In this document: positions 26,332 through 35,842 of the stretch, one piece after another
Layout: each line of letters starts with the position of its first letter
Numbering within the stretch: the first letter of the stretch is position 1
From: Sva-07 sp035527095
GTDB taxonomy: Bacteria > Actinomycetota > Acidimicrobiia > Acidimicrobiales > Ilumatobacteraceae
Assembly: GCA_035527095.1 (NCBI GenBank)
Contig: DATLBC010000125.1
Location: 1-64,000, forward strand
Direction: 5' to 3'
Length of the DNA stretch: 64,000 nucleotides
The notes under the pieces: model-generated
The model's input: only the letters and a program-made list of their open reading frames with translations
Databases searched by the model: none
Told to the model about the DNA's origin: nothing
Program-made: the position numbers and the translations under genes

Positions 26332-28140
26332 ATGCGCCGAACCATCGCTGCCCTTGCAGCCGCCGGACTCCTCCTCACGGCCTGCAACGACGCCGACCCC
26401 TCGGACAGCGACGGGGTCAGCGCTGAGTCGGATTCGGACTCGGGCGCGGATTCGGACTCGGAGGCCGACACCGACGCCGGTGAGGCGGACAGCGAAGCGG
26501 CCGACGGCGACCAGATCGAGGGCATCGCGGTGAACGTCGCACGAAGCGAGCAGATCGGCCTCGTGGCGATCGTGGACATCGAGTCCGACGAGCCGGTGCG
26601 TGCCCGCGTGGTGGCCACCTCCGGTGATCACGTCGTCACGACCCCTGCAACGAGCGAGCCGACCACGACGCTCGAGATACCTGTCGTCGGGTTGCGTGCG
26701 GGACTCGACTACGACCTCGACGTCGAGATCCTCGGCGAGAACGACGCAGATGTCGACGCCGTCAGCGCCAGCTTCACCACGTCCGATCTCCCGGAATGGA
26801 TCGCCGACCACGACGTCACGATCGATCCCTCCCGAACCACCGACGGCTACACGATCGTCGAGTTCGACCCGGCGCTTCCGGACGACGAGGGCCCGTTCAC
26901 GCAGTACCTCGTGGCCTACGACACCAGTGGCGAGGTCGTCTGGTACTACACCAACTCCGGAACGCTCGGCGGGGTCGAGCAGACCCGTGACGGCACGTTC
27001 CTGATGCACTATTGGCCGTTCGGCATCCGGGAGGTCGACATGGCCGGACGAGTGGTTGCGCAGTGGCGACCTCAGCCGAGCGGCACCGCCGGCGAAACGA
27101 TCGACGACCAGGCATTGATCGACGGCGTCGACCCCGACCAGGCCGACCTCAACGGCACCGACTTCGAGGGCAATCCCGGCGACGCCGAGGCGTTGCCGGT
27201 GCGGGCCGACTGGGTCGACCTGACCAGTTTCCACCACGAGAACTGGCCGATGCCGAACGGCAACATCCTTGCGCTCTCGACCACGAACCACGAGTTGACC
27301 GCCGAGCAACAGGCGGCTCTGTGCCCCGGCGACCCGATCGACTTCGACATCATCAGCGACGTGGTGGTCGAGTACGAGCCCGACGGCACGGTGCTCAGGA
27401 CCTGGGACCTCTGGGATGCCGTCGACGTGATGGAGTTCCCGGGCAGCTCGATGTGCGAAGACGACAGCCTGTTCGCCGAGCCCGAGCACCGCGACTGGAC
27501 CCACGCGAACAGCGCGATGTACGACCCCGAGCGCGACGCCGTGCTCATCTCGTCGCGCCATACCGATCAGATCATCGCGTTCGACCATCTCGACACCGAG
27601 GGGCCGCAGGCCCAGCTGCGATGGATTCTCGGCGCCGGCGCCACCATCGACATCGACGGCGACCTCCCGTACCACCAGCACGCCGTCGAGGTGCTGCCAG
27701 ACGGCGCGCTCGTCGTGTTCGACAACGGCAACGGTCGACCCGGCACCGATCCGGACGACCCCCAGAACCTGCCGTACAGCCGAGCGGTCGTCTACGACGT
27801 CGACGACAGCTCAAGCGACCCGAGCGAGTGGAGCGCGAGCCAGCGTTGGGAGTATCGCGCCGAGTTCGACGACGGCACCCCCGTCTACACGGACTTCATC
27901 GGCGATGCCGACGTTCTCGACAATGGCAACGTGCTGATCACCTTCGGTGGCATCGGCTCGTTCCCGCCGAGCCCGGAAGACCCCTTGAGCGCCCTGATCG
28001 TCGAGGTCGTTCCCTCGGGCACCTCGGGCGGCGACGTCGCGATGCAGATCACCTCGAAGGCCGGCCAGCCCAACACCGCGTATCGCTCCGAGCAGATCTC
28101 GTCGTTCTACGTCGGCGACGCCTGGTCGACGGCGGGCTGA
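26332..28140 (+). CDS. Arylsulfotransferase (ASST)-like lipoprotein
   Basis: A 602-aa exported protein. The signal peptide ends in the lipobox LLLTAC (C18), followed by an unusual Ser/Asp/Glu-rich linker of about 45 residues (repeats of SDSD). An Ig-like region comes next, then a beta-propeller with ASST hallmarks: HHENWPMPNGNILALST, HRDWTHANSAMYDPERDAVLISSRHTDQIIAFD, and YHQHAVEVLPDGALVVFDNGN. Histidines in HHEN, DWTHAN, SSRH and HQHA are candidates for the active site that transfers sulfate between phenols. Whether it is a sulfotransferase or a binding propeller is open. It starts just beyond the island. Confidence 0.75.
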   Translation: MRRTIAALAAAGLLLTACNDADPSDSDGVSAESDSDSGADSDSEADTDAGEADSEAADGDQIEGIAVNVARSEQIGLVAIVDIESDEPVRARVVATSGDHVVTTPATSEPTTTLEIPVVGLRAGLDYDLDVEILGENDADVDAVSASFTTSDLPEWIADHDVTIDPSRTTDGYTIVEFDPALPDDEGPFTQYLVAYDTSGEVVWYYTNSGTLGGVEQTRDGTFLMHYWPFGIREVDMAGRVVAQWRPQPSGTAGETIDDQALIDGVDPDQADLNGTDFEGNPGDAEALPVRADWVDLTSFHHENWPMPNGNILALSTTNHELTAEQQAALCPGDPIDFDIISDVVVEYEPDGTVLRTWDLWDAVDVMEFPGSSMCEDDSLFAEPEHRDWTHANSAMYDPERDAVLISSRHTDQIIAFDHLDTEGPQAQLRWILGAGATIDIDGDLPYHQHAVEVLPDGALVVFDNGNGRPGTDPDDPQNLPYSRAVVYDVDDSSSDPSEWSASQRWEYRAEFDDGTPVYTDFIGDADVLDNGNVLITFGGIGSFPPSPEDPLSALIVEVVPSGTSGGDVAMQITSKAGQPNTAYRSEQISSFYVGDAWSTAG

Positions 28141-28255
28141 CCCGCGGTCCCACCACGGCGAGATCAGGCACCGAGGCCAACCCGACCCGGCCGCAGAGAA
28201 TCACGCCGTCCGATCCCTTCCGGCACGGGTAGCCCCGGCTAGGTTGCGGAACGAC

Positions 28256-30409
28256 ATGGGGGCGTCTCGAAGCGGCCTGAGCGCCACGCAACTGCAACGG
28301 GCCGCTTGGCAACTGCTCCCCGCGGGCGGGTTGATCGCGGTCCAGTTGGTCTTCTTCGGCATGCCGGCCGGCGCCTGGGTACGTGGTGTGATCCTTGGCC
28401 TGCTCACTGCGCTGTTGGCGATGGGCATGGCGCTCGTCTACCGAGCGAACCGAGTGATCAACTTCGCCCAGGCCGACCTCGGTTTCGTCCCCACGTCGCT
28501 CGCCGTCGGACTGATCGTCTTCTCCGGTCTGCCGTACCTCTTCGGGTTCGGTGTCGGACTCGTGGCGGCGGTCGCATTGGGCGTGATCGTCGAGCTCGCG
28601 TTCGTTCGACGGTTCGCCAAGGCGTCGCGCCTCGTCCTCACCGTTGCCACCATCGGGATCACTCAACTCCTCGCCGTGCTGGCCTTGCTCGTGCCGCGGA
28701 TGTGGGGCGAGAGCGCCGCCTCGCAGCGCATTCCCCCACCAGTCGACTGGAAGCTCACGATCGGCACGTTCATCCTGTCGGCCAACGACCTGATCGCGCT
28801 GATCGTCGCACCGCTCGCCATGGTCGCCGTCGCCGTGTTCCTCGGGACCACCAGGCTCGGCACCGCCATCCGCGGTTCGGCGGAACGCAGCGAGCGGGCA
28901 CTGATGCTCGGCATCCCGGTCGCCTGGCTCTCCACGCTGGTGTGGGGCATCGCCGCTGCGCTGTCGTTCCTCGCGCTGTTCCTGCGCGCCGGCATCCTCG
29001 GTGTTCCGCTCGGCGCGGCACTCAGCCTCACGACGCTCGTGCTCGCCCTCGCCGCCCTCGTGATCGGCCGCCTCCGACACCTCCCCACGGTCGCCACGAC
29101 CGCCATCGCGCTCGGCGTGCTCGAATACGGCGTCGCGTGGAACGCGAGCAGCCCGCTGCTGGTCATGCCGATCCTCGGCGCTGCAGTCCTCGTGGCGCTG
29201 CTGCTCCAGCGCCGCCAGTACGGACGCGCTGACCGCGACGAGTCCGCGGCGTGGCGCCTCGCCGACGAAGTCCGTGCCTTGCAGCCATGGGTCGCTCGGC
29301 TGCCCCTCGTACGGCTGTTGCGCTGGGGCACGGCCACGCTCATCCTCGTGGGCCTCGCGCTGATCCCCCTGCTGCTGCGCACCGATCAGATCATCAAGGC
29401 GAGCGCCGTCGTCGTGTTTGCCGTGATCGGGTTGTCGCTCGTCGTGCTGTCGGGCTGGGCCGGACAGATCTCGCTCGGCCAGATGGCATTCGTCGCGATC
29501 GGCGCCGCCGTGAGCGGCAAGGCCACGATCACCTGGAATGTCGACATGTCGCTGGCATTGGTGCTCGGCGGCGTCGCTGGCGCGATCGCCGCACTGGTCG
29601 TCGGCCTCCCGGCGCTTCGCCTACGCGGGCTCTACCTCGCTGTCACCACCCTCGTGTTCGCGCTGGCGGTCAACTCCTGGTTGCTCAACCGTCAGTTCTT
29701 CGACTGGGTTCCGCAGGAACGGATCGAGCGCCTCCCCCTGTTCGGACGCATCGACGTGTCGACCCCCACGCGCTTCTACATCTACACGCTCGTCGTGCTC
29801 GCCCTGGTGTACCTGGCTCTGCGAGGGGTCCGCCACAGCCGGACCGGACGAGCCATCGTCGCCCTGCGCGAGAACGAACTCGCCGCCCAGGCGTTCTCCG
29901 TGTCGCCGGTTCCGGTCAAGCTCACGGCGTTCATCACCTCGGGCTTCGTCGCCGGGATCGCCGGGGGGCTCTTCGTGCATCTCAGCCAGAGCTTCGATCT
30001 CGCCAGCTACGGGGCGGTGATCAGCCTCGAGGTGTTCACCGCGTCGGTCGTCGGCGGGCTCGGCGCCCTGTTCGGCGGGGTGCTCGGAGCGGTGTTCCTC
30101 AAGGGCAGCGAGTGGTTCATCACCTCGCCGGAATGGCGGCTGTTGTCGTCGGCCCTCGGCGTACTGATCGTGCTGTTGATCATCCCGGGCGGTCTCGCAA
30201 GCCTCGTGATCAAGATTCGAGACTGGTACGTCGAGGTCGTCCTGCGCCGCAGCAGCGTCGACCCGGACGACGCCACAGCCCAACCGCCATCCGCATCGCC
30301 CGCGACAAGCGCGAACGGCGTCGACCCGTCCACGCAATTGAACGGTACCGGGCCGACACCAGAGGTGGCCGACGACGACTTGGCGTCGGCCGAACGGAGT
30401 GCGACGTGA
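28256..30409 (+). CDS. LivH-LivM fusion permease (branched-chain amino acid ABC type)
   Basis: A single polypeptide of about 717 aa joining two HAAT-family permeases. Residues about 20-300 are LivH-like (GLLTALLAMGMALVYRANRVINFAQADLG). Residues about 375-660 are LivM-like (GLSLVVLSGWAGQISLGQMAFVAIGA, LRLRGLYLAVTTLVFALAV, GRAIVALRENELAAQAF). About 16 membrane helices are apparent. A cytoplasmic tail rich in Pro, Thr and Asp follows. ATG 28256 (or 28244) is the start. Its stop overlaps the next gene as GTGA. It probably imports branched-chain amino acids, amides or short acids; substrate not determinable. Confidence 0.87.
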   Translation: MGASRSGLSATQLQRAAWQLLPAGGLIAVQLVFFGMPAGAWVRGVILGLLTALLAMGMALVYRANRVINFAQADLGFVPTSLAVGLIVFSGLPYLFGFGVGLVAAVALGVIVELAFVRRFAKASRLVLTVATIGITQLLAVLALLVPRMWGESAASQRIPPPVDWKLTIGTFILSANDLIALIVAPLAMVAVAVFLGTTRLGTAIRGSAERSERALMLGIPVAWLSTLVWGIAAALSFLALFLRAGILGVPLGAALSLTTLVLALAALVIGRLRHLPTVATTAIALGVLEYGVAWNASSPLLVMPILGAAVLVALLLQRRQYGRADRDESAAWRLADEVRALQPWVARLPLVRLLRWGTATLILVGLALIPLLLRTDQIIKASAVVVFAVIGLSLVVLSGWAGQISLGQMAFVAIGAAVSGKATITWNVDMSLALVLGGVAGAIAALVVGLPALRLRGLYLAVTTLVFALAVNSWLLNRQFFDWVPQERIERLPLFGRIDVSTPTRFYIYTLVVLALVYLALRGVRHSRTGRAIVALRENELAAQAFSVSPVPVKLTAFITSGFVAGIAGGLFVHLSQSFDLASYGAVISLEVFTASVVGGLGALFGGVLGAVFLKGSEWFITSPEWRLLSSALGVLIVLLIIPGGLASLVIKIRDWYVEVVLRRSSVDPDDATAQPPSASPATSANGVDPSTQLNGTGPTPEVADDDLASAERSAT

Positions 30410-33363
30410 CCGCACCCGACCAGACCGCTCCCATGGTCAAACGGTTCGCCTACGGCGTGCGCCACCCCAAGCAGTGGATGACCGACCTCTGCGGCGGCGA
30501 GGCGGCATTCCCGCTGATCATCCTGTTCGGACTGAACGCAGTCGACGAACTGGATCGCACCGCGTTCGGCATCCTGCTGCCCGAGATCCGCGAGTCGTTC
30601 GACATCAACATCTCCACGGCGCTGTCGATCGTGGCGCTGTCCTCGATCGCAGCGCTGGCGCTGCAAGTCCCGATTGCCCAATACGCCGACAAGTCCAAGC
30701 GCATCCCGCTCGTCGTCGGCGGCGCCCTGATGTGGGCCATGTTCTCCGGCATGACCGGCCTCGCCACCGGGCTGATTCTGCTCACGATCGCCCGCTCAGG
30801 GTCTGCGCTCGGCAAAGCGGTGATCGACCCCACGCACAACTCCCTGATCGCCGACTACTACCCGATCGAATCCAGGTCGAGGGTCTACAGCTTCCACCGA
30901 GCGGCAAACGCTGTCGGCGCCTTCATCGGCCCGCTGACCGCCGGCATGCTGGCGTACTACTTCGACTGGCGCGTGCCGTTCCTGGTGTTCGTGATCCCCA
31001 CGGTGATCTTCGCCGTGCTCGCATTGCGGATGAAGGAACCGATCAGGGGCCGTTGGGAGCGCCAGGCCACCGGCGCGTCGCAGGACATCATCGACACCGA
31101 GGAGGAGTCGCCGTCGTTCGCCGAGAGTTGGCGCACAGCCCACAAGGTCAAGGCACTGCAGCGCATCTGGTGGAGCCTGCCGTTCCTCGCGACGTCGTTG
31201 ATCGGCTTCGTCACCCTCGCGGCGCTGCTCTACGAGCAGAAGTTCAACCTCGACGAACGCGCCCGCGGCGTCGCCGCAGCCGTCGCCGAACCTTTCGCGC
31301 TCGTCGGGCTCGTGATCGGAGCCCGCATCGCCACCCGGCGCTTCGTCGGCAACATCAAAGGCCTGATCAGGTTCGTCGCCTCGGTGGCCCTGCTCACGTC
31401 GTTCGCCTCCGCCGGATTCGCCTTCGCCCCGAACGTGTACATCGCCGTTGCGCTCAATTGCGTCATCTCCGCATCGCTCGCGATCATCGGCCCCGGGGTG
31501 CTCGCCGCGCTCTCGCTGGCGATCCCGCCCCGGGCCCGGGCGACCGGTTTCGCCATCGGATCGCTGTGGGTGATCCCCGGGTTGTTCGTGCTGCCCGTGA
31601 TCGGCTGGATCGCCGACAACTGGTCGATCGAGATCGGCATGCTCGTGATGATCCCGATGTTCATCATCGGCGCCCTCGTGCTGCGCAGCGTCGCTGACGT
31701 GATCGACGACGACATCGCCCAGGTGTGGCAGTCCGCTGCGGCTCGCTCCGAAGTGCTCTACGACCGCCGCCAGGGACACACCAGCCTGCTGCTGCTCAAG
31801 GGCGTCGAGGCCGGCTACGACAACCGCACCGTGCTCCACGGCATCGACCTGCGGCTCGACGAGGGCGAGGTGGTCGCGCTGCTCGGCACCAACGGCGCCG
31901 GCAAGTCGACGCTGTTGAAGTCGATCTCGGGCATCGTCGAAGCCGACCGCGGGGCCATCGTGCTCGACGGACGCGACATCACTCACGCCCCGCCGAACGA
32001 GATCGCCGCGCTCGGCATCGTGCAGATGCCCGGCGGCCAGGGCGTGTTCGGGTCGCTCACGGTCAAGGAGAACCTCGAGCTGGCCGGGTGGACCAACCGA
32101 CGCGACCCCGCCGGCGTCGAAGCGGCCACCGCCGAGGTGCTGGAGATCTTCCCCATCCTCGCGGATCGCCTCGATTCTCCGGCCGCCAACATGTCCGGTG
32201 GCCAGCAACAGATGCTGGCGCTGGCGATGAGCTTCGTGATGCGACCGAAGGTGCTGCTGATCGATGAACTGTCACTCGGCCTCGCGCCCGTCGTAGTCGG
32301 CCAACTCCTTCCGATCGTGCGCCGCATGGCCGACGACGGCGTCACCGTGGTGCTGGTCGAGCAGAGTGTCAATGTGGCGCTCACCGTTGCCGAGCGGGCC
32401 TACTTCATGGAGCGTGGCACCATCCGCTTCGACGGTCCCACCGCCGAGCTGCTCGAACGACCCGACCTGTTGCGCTCGGTCTTTCTCTCTGCAGCGCACG
32501 CCGACGACGACGGCACCGGCGGCGCGGACACCGATCTCGATCAGGCGGTGATCGACCGGACCGAGGCACCGGTCTTGTCGGTCGTCGAACTCGCGGTCAC
32601 CTTCGGTGGGATCCGGGCCGTCAACGGCGCCTCGTTCGACGTGTGGCCCCGCGAGATCGTCGGCATGATCGGCCCGAACGGCGCCGGCAAGACCACTGTG
32701 TTCGACCTGATCTCCGGTTTCACCCCGCTCGACGAGGGCCACATCTTGATGAACGGCCGCAGCATCACCGATCTGAACTCGGCGAGCCGTGCAGCGCTGG
32801 GCCTCGGACGGTCCTTCCAGGACGCCCGCCTGTTCCCCGAGTTGACCGTCGCCGAGACGCTCGCCGTTGCGCAGGAACGCTTTGTGGGAAGCCGCAGCAT
32901 CGTGGTCGCCGCGCTCCATCTGCCGATGGTCGTCGATTCCGAGCAGCACGTCGCCATGCGCGTCGACGAACTCATCGAACTGATGGGACTCGGCGACTAC
33001 CGCCACAAGTTCGTACGGGAGCTGTCCACCGGCACTCGACGTGTCGTCGACCTGGCGTGCCTCGTTGCACACCGGCCGGCGGTGATCCTGTTGGATGAAC
33101 CCACCTCGGGTATCGCCCAACGCGAGGTGGAAGCGCTGGCGCCGGTGATCCGACGGCTGCGCGACGAGATGGGCGCGAGCCTGGTCATCGTCGAACACGA
33201 CATCCCGTTCGTGTCCGGCGTCTCCGACCGGTTGCTCGCACTCGAACAAGGTCTGGTCATCGCGACCGGACCGCCAGCGGACGTTCTGGCCCATCCAGAC
33301 GTCATCGAGTCATACCTCGGCACTTCCGGTGCCGCGATCACCCGATCAGGGGGAACGGAGTAG
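30406..33363 (+). CDS. MFS transporter fused to LivF- and LivG-type ATPases
   Basis: A 985-aa three-part protein in one uninterrupted frame. Residues about 20-440 are a 12-helix major facilitator domain (LDRTAFGILLPEIRESF, DPTHNSLIADYYPIESRSRVYSFHRAAN-type loop). Residues about 450-690 are a LivF-like ATPase: Walker A GTNGAGKST at 494-502, signature MSGGQQQM, Walker B LLIDELSLGLAP. Residues about 715-965 are a LivG-like ATPase: Walker A GPNGAGKTT at 756, LSTGTRRVVDLAC, LLDEPTSG. Both ATPases look competent. The ATPases are where livG and livF should be in this operon, so they presumably drive the LivHM fusion. The role of the MFS part is unknown. Confidence 0.88.
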   Translation: MTAPDQTAPMVKRFAYGVRHPKQWMTDLCGGEAAFPLIILFGLNAVDELDRTAFGILLPEIRESFDINISTALSIVALSSIAALALQVPIAQYADKSKRIPLVVGGALMWAMFSGMTGLATGLILLTIARSGSALGKAVIDPTHNSLIADYYPIESRSRVYSFHRAANAVGAFIGPLTAGMLAYYFDWRVPFLVFVIPTVIFAVLALRMKEPIRGRWERQATGASQDIIDTEEESPSFAESWRTAHKVKALQRIWWSLPFLATSLIGFVTLAALLYEQKFNLDERARGVAAAVAEPFALVGLVIGARIATRRFVGNIKGLIRFVASVALLTSFASAGFAFAPNVYIAVALNCVISASLAIIGPGVLAALSLAIPPRARATGFAIGSLWVIPGLFVLPVIGWIADNWSIEIGMLVMIPMFIIGALVLRSVADVIDDDIAQVWQSAAARSEVLYDRRQGHTSLLLLKGVEAGYDNRTVLHGIDLRLDEGEVVALLGTNGAGKSTLLKSISGIVEADRGAIVLDGRDITHAPPNEIAALGIVQMPGGQGVFGSLTVKENLELAGWTNRRDPAGVEAATAEVLEIFPILADRLDSPAANMSGGQQQMLALAMSFVMRPKVLLIDELSLGLAPVVVGQLLPIVRRMADDGVTVVLVEQSVNVALTVAERAYFMERGTIRFDGPTAELLERPDLLRSVFLSAAHADDDGTGGADTDLDQAVIDRTEAPVLSVVELAVTFGGIRAVNGASFDVWPREIVGMIGPNGAGKTTVFDLISGFTPLDEGHILMNGRSITDLNSASRAALGLGRSFQDARLFPELTVAETLAVAQERFVGSRSIVVAALHLPMVVDSEQHVAMRVDELIELMGLGDYRHKFVRELSTGTRRVVDLACLVAHRPAVILLDEPTSGIAQREVEALAPVIRRLRDEMGASLVIVEHDIPFVSGVSDRLLALEQGLVIATGPPADVLAHPDVIESYLGTSGAAITRSGGTE

Positions 33364-33366
33364 ATC

Positions 33367-35160
33367 ATGCAACCAGCACAGGCAGAGGGCGGGGGCTCCT
33401 CGTCGAACACTCTCAAGAAGTGGGGACCGATCGGAGCGATCGTGCTCGTCATCGCGGCGGTGGCCGGCATCGTCCTCGTCACGAGCAGCGACGACGACGA
33501 CGGTGATGCCGGCGCCGACACGACCACCGCGGTCACCGAGGCGCCGGAGGCCACCGATGCGCCGGACACGACCGATGCGCCTGAGGAGACCACGCCCGAC
33601 GACACCGAACCCGACGGCGGTGGCGGCGAGATCACGTTCCCGCTGTCGTTCAGTCAAGCCGAGGAGCAGGGCATCGACGTCGCGTGGGACGAGCGCTGCG
33701 ACCCCGCGACCGGGAACCTGGCGATCGAGTGGTTCTTCGCTCCCGAGTGCTACGCCCCGTTCGAGGGCGACAACGGCGGCGAGACGACCCGAGGCGTCAC
33801 CGCCGACACGATCAAGGTGGTCCAGTACCAGGGCCCCGACGACGACCCGATCATCAACTACCTGGCCGAACCCATCAGCGTCGACGACACGAACGCCGAG
33901 TCGCAGCAGACCGCCAACGACATGCTCGGATTGTTCGAGCAGTTCTACGAGTTGTACGGCCGGACGATCGAACTCGAGTTCTACGAGAGCACTGGCTTCG
34001 CGAACGACCCGACCGTCGCTCGTGCCGACGCGGTGCGGATCGCGGAGGACTTCGAGCCCTTCGTGGTGCTCGGCGGCCCTGCGCTGACGAATGCGTTCGC
34101 CGACGAACTCGCCGCCCGCGGCGTGATGTGCGTGGCGTGCACACCGGGTCAGCCACCGGACTGGTTCGCCGAGCGCGACCCGTACGTGTACAGCCTTGGG
34201 ATCAGCGCCGCCCAGAGTCGGGCGCACGCCACCGAGTTCATCTCGAAGCAGATTGTCGGCGGCAACGCCGACTTCGCCGGCGACGAGGCGTTCCAGGCGC
34301 AACCCCGCTCGTTCGGACACGTGTGGATCTCGTCGAGCCCGGAGTCACCGGTGATCGCCGCGGCGTTCGAAGCCGACCTCACCGAGGCCGGCGCTGCCAT
34401 CGTCGAGTCGTTGCCCTACGAACTCAATCCGGCAACCATCCAGGCCCAGGCGTCGCAGATCATCGCCAAGCTGAAGGCGTCGGGCGTCAGCACGGTGATC
34501 CTGGTCAGCGATGGCATCGCTCCTCGCGACCTCACCAACGAAGCGACCGCCCAGGAGTACTTCCCGGAGTGGATCATCGCGGCGCCGGCCCTGTCGGACC
34601 TCACGGCGTTCGGGCGAACCTACGACCAGACGCAGTGGGCGCACGCCGTTGCGATCCGGGCCGACACTGCGGTTCCGGTGACGCCCGAGATCTCCGGGTT
34701 CTACGGGTTGTATCAGTGGTTCATGGGTGCCGAGCCACCGGCCAAGGACACGATCACGTTGCTGATCTCGCCGTACACGCTCCTGGCGGCCAACCTGCAA
34801 GCGGTCGGCCCGAACCTCACACCGGAGACGTTCCGTGATGCCCTGTTCGCCGGTGGCGGCACGACGCCGGCGCTCACGGAGCCACTGTTGACCTACGGCG
34901 ACAAGGGCATCTGGCCCGACACCGACTTCAACGGCATCGACGACGCCACCCTCGTGTGGTGGGATCCCACCGCCGTCGGGCCCGACGAGATCCGCAAGGA
35001 GGGCACCGGCATGTGGGCGTTCGTCGACGGCGGCAAGCGCTACCTACCCGGCGAGTGGCCGACGGAGAACAAGCTGTTCGACCCCGAAGGCGCCGTGACC
35101 ATCTACGAGGTGGCGCCACCCGAGGAGACCCCGCCGGACTACCCCAGCCCCGCCGGCTGA
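33367..35160 (+). CDS. Membrane-anchored periplasmic binding protein of the Liv-type ABC system
   Basis: A 597-aa substrate-binding protein (type I periplasmic binding fold). Unusually it has no lipobox. A basic N-terminus and one uncleaved hydrophobic helix (about 22-38) are followed by an acidic Thr/Asp/Pro linker (about 40-80) and the ligand domain. Motifs include GVTADTIKVVQYQG, FVVLGGPALTNAFADELAARGVMCVAC, and TVILVSDGIAPRDLTNEA. Start ATG 33367 has GGAG seven bases upstream and lies three bases after the transporter stop. Ligand unknown; larger than classical LivJ/K (about 370 aa). Confidence 0.85.
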   Translation: MQPAQAEGGGSSSNTLKKWGPIGAIVLVIAAVAGIVLVTSSDDDDGDAGADTTTAVTEAPEATDAPDTTDAPEETTPDDTEPDGGGGEITFPLSFSQAEEQGIDVAWDERCDPATGNLAIEWFFAPECYAPFEGDNGGETTRGVTADTIKVVQYQGPDDDPIINYLAEPISVDDTNAESQQTANDMLGLFEQFYELYGRTIELEFYESTGFANDPTVARADAVRIAEDFEPFVVLGGPALTNAFADELAARGVMCVACTPGQPPDWFAERDPYVYSLGISAAQSRAHATEFISKQIVGGNADFAGDEAFQAQPRSFGHVWISSSPESPVIAAAFEADLTEAGAAIVESLPYELNPATIQAQASQIIAKLKASGVSTVILVSDGIAPRDLTNEATAQEYFPEWIIAAPALSDLTAFGRTYDQTQWAHAVAIRADTAVPVTPEISGFYGLYQWFMGAEPPAKDTITLLISPYTLLAANLQAVGPNLTPETFRDALFAGGGTTPALTEPLLTYGDKGIWPDTDFNGIDDATLVWWDPTAVGPDEIRKEGTGMWAFVDGGKRYLPGEWPTENKLFDPEGAVTIYEVAPPEETPPDYPSPAG

Positions 35161-35185
35161 GCCGTACAGGTCGATCCCGGCTTCT

Positions 35186-35224
35186 CGTGAACTCGTGCGG
35201 GAATAGTTCCCGCACGAGTTCACG
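35186..35224. terminator. Perfect 18-bp hairpin between convergent genes
   Basis: An 18-bp arm beginning CGTGAACTCGTGCGGG, a TAG loop and its exact complement. It lies 25 bp after the binding-protein stop and overlaps the stop codon of the convergent phosphatase gene. There is no T tract on either strand, as is common in high-GC actinobacteria. It probably acts as a bidirectional terminator. Confidence 0.7.
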
Positions 35225-35807
35225 AGTTCGGAAGTGGGGCCGTCTCGTTGAAGCTCTGGAGCACGGGACGGTCGCCACGGAACACGATCCGACACACCGC
35301 GGCCTGGTCGAGGTGACAGTTGAACGAGATCTCGACGCCGACGCCGAGTGCCCACGCGACCGCTGCCTTCATCGGTGACACGTGGCTCACCACCACGACG
35401 TTCTCGTGCGACGCCCGCTCGATGAGCTCCACGCAAGCCGACCGGACGCGCCCGTCGAGCACCGCCAGCGACTCACCCCGATCAGGTGTGAAGTGCGGAT
35501 CCTCTCGCCACCGTTGCCACACCTCGGACGGCACCTCGGTGTGCGGCGTGCCCTCGTACACGCCGTACGACAGCTCCACCCACCGCTCGTCGGTCTCGAT
35601 GGGAAGGCCGAACGCCTCGGCAGTCTGTTGCGCCCGGCGCAGTGGGCTCGCCACCACCGCTGCCACATCGCCGCCACTGCGCACGTACTTCGCCACCGCC
35701 ACCGCCTGTTCCTCGCCGAACTCGTCGAGGTCCTGATCGAGGCGCCCCTGCAACAAGCCGGCGGCATTCGCCGGGGTTCGACCGTGGCGTACGAGGATCA
35801 ACACCAC
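35220..35807 (-). CDS. Histidine phosphatase family protein
   Basis: A 195-aa phosphoglycerate-mutase-like phosphatase. GTG 35807 (or 35804) gives VVLILVRHGRTPANAAGLLQGRLDQDL with the phosphohistidine RHG motif. ASPLRRAQQTAEAFG, VELSYGVYEGTP and the second histidine in VVVVSHVSPMKAAV complete the site. Such proteins dephosphorylate small metabolites such as cobalamin intermediates, phosphosugars and sedoheptulose bisphosphate. Last gene of a four-gene minus-strand unit starting with the PBP. Upstream in-frame sequence is low-complexity and rejected as coding. Confidence 0.85.
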   Translation of the reverse strand: MVLILVRHGRTPANAAGLLQGRLDQDLDEFGEEQAVAVAKYVRSGGDVAAVVASPLRRAQQTAEAFGLPIETDERWVELSYGVYEGTPHTEVPSEVWQRWREDPHFTPDRGESLAVLDGRVRSACVELIERASHENVVVVSHVSPMKAAVAWALGVGVEISFNCHLDQAAVCRIVFRGDRPVLQSFNETAPLPNS

Positions 35808-35842
35808 CGCAGTGTCCCACAGGCGCCCTCGCACCGGTCGGT

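Noticed and set aside
26428..26462. Short direct repeats in DNA (GGATTCGGACTCGG twice)
   Set aside because: They simply encode the Ser/Asp-rich linker of the lipoprotein; no sign of a DNA-level element.
29251..30405. In-frame upstream extension of the MFS-LivF-LivG gene
   Set aside because: It overlaps the LivHM coding region and is Arg/Pro-rich; the GTG at 30406 with GTGA coupling is the natural start.
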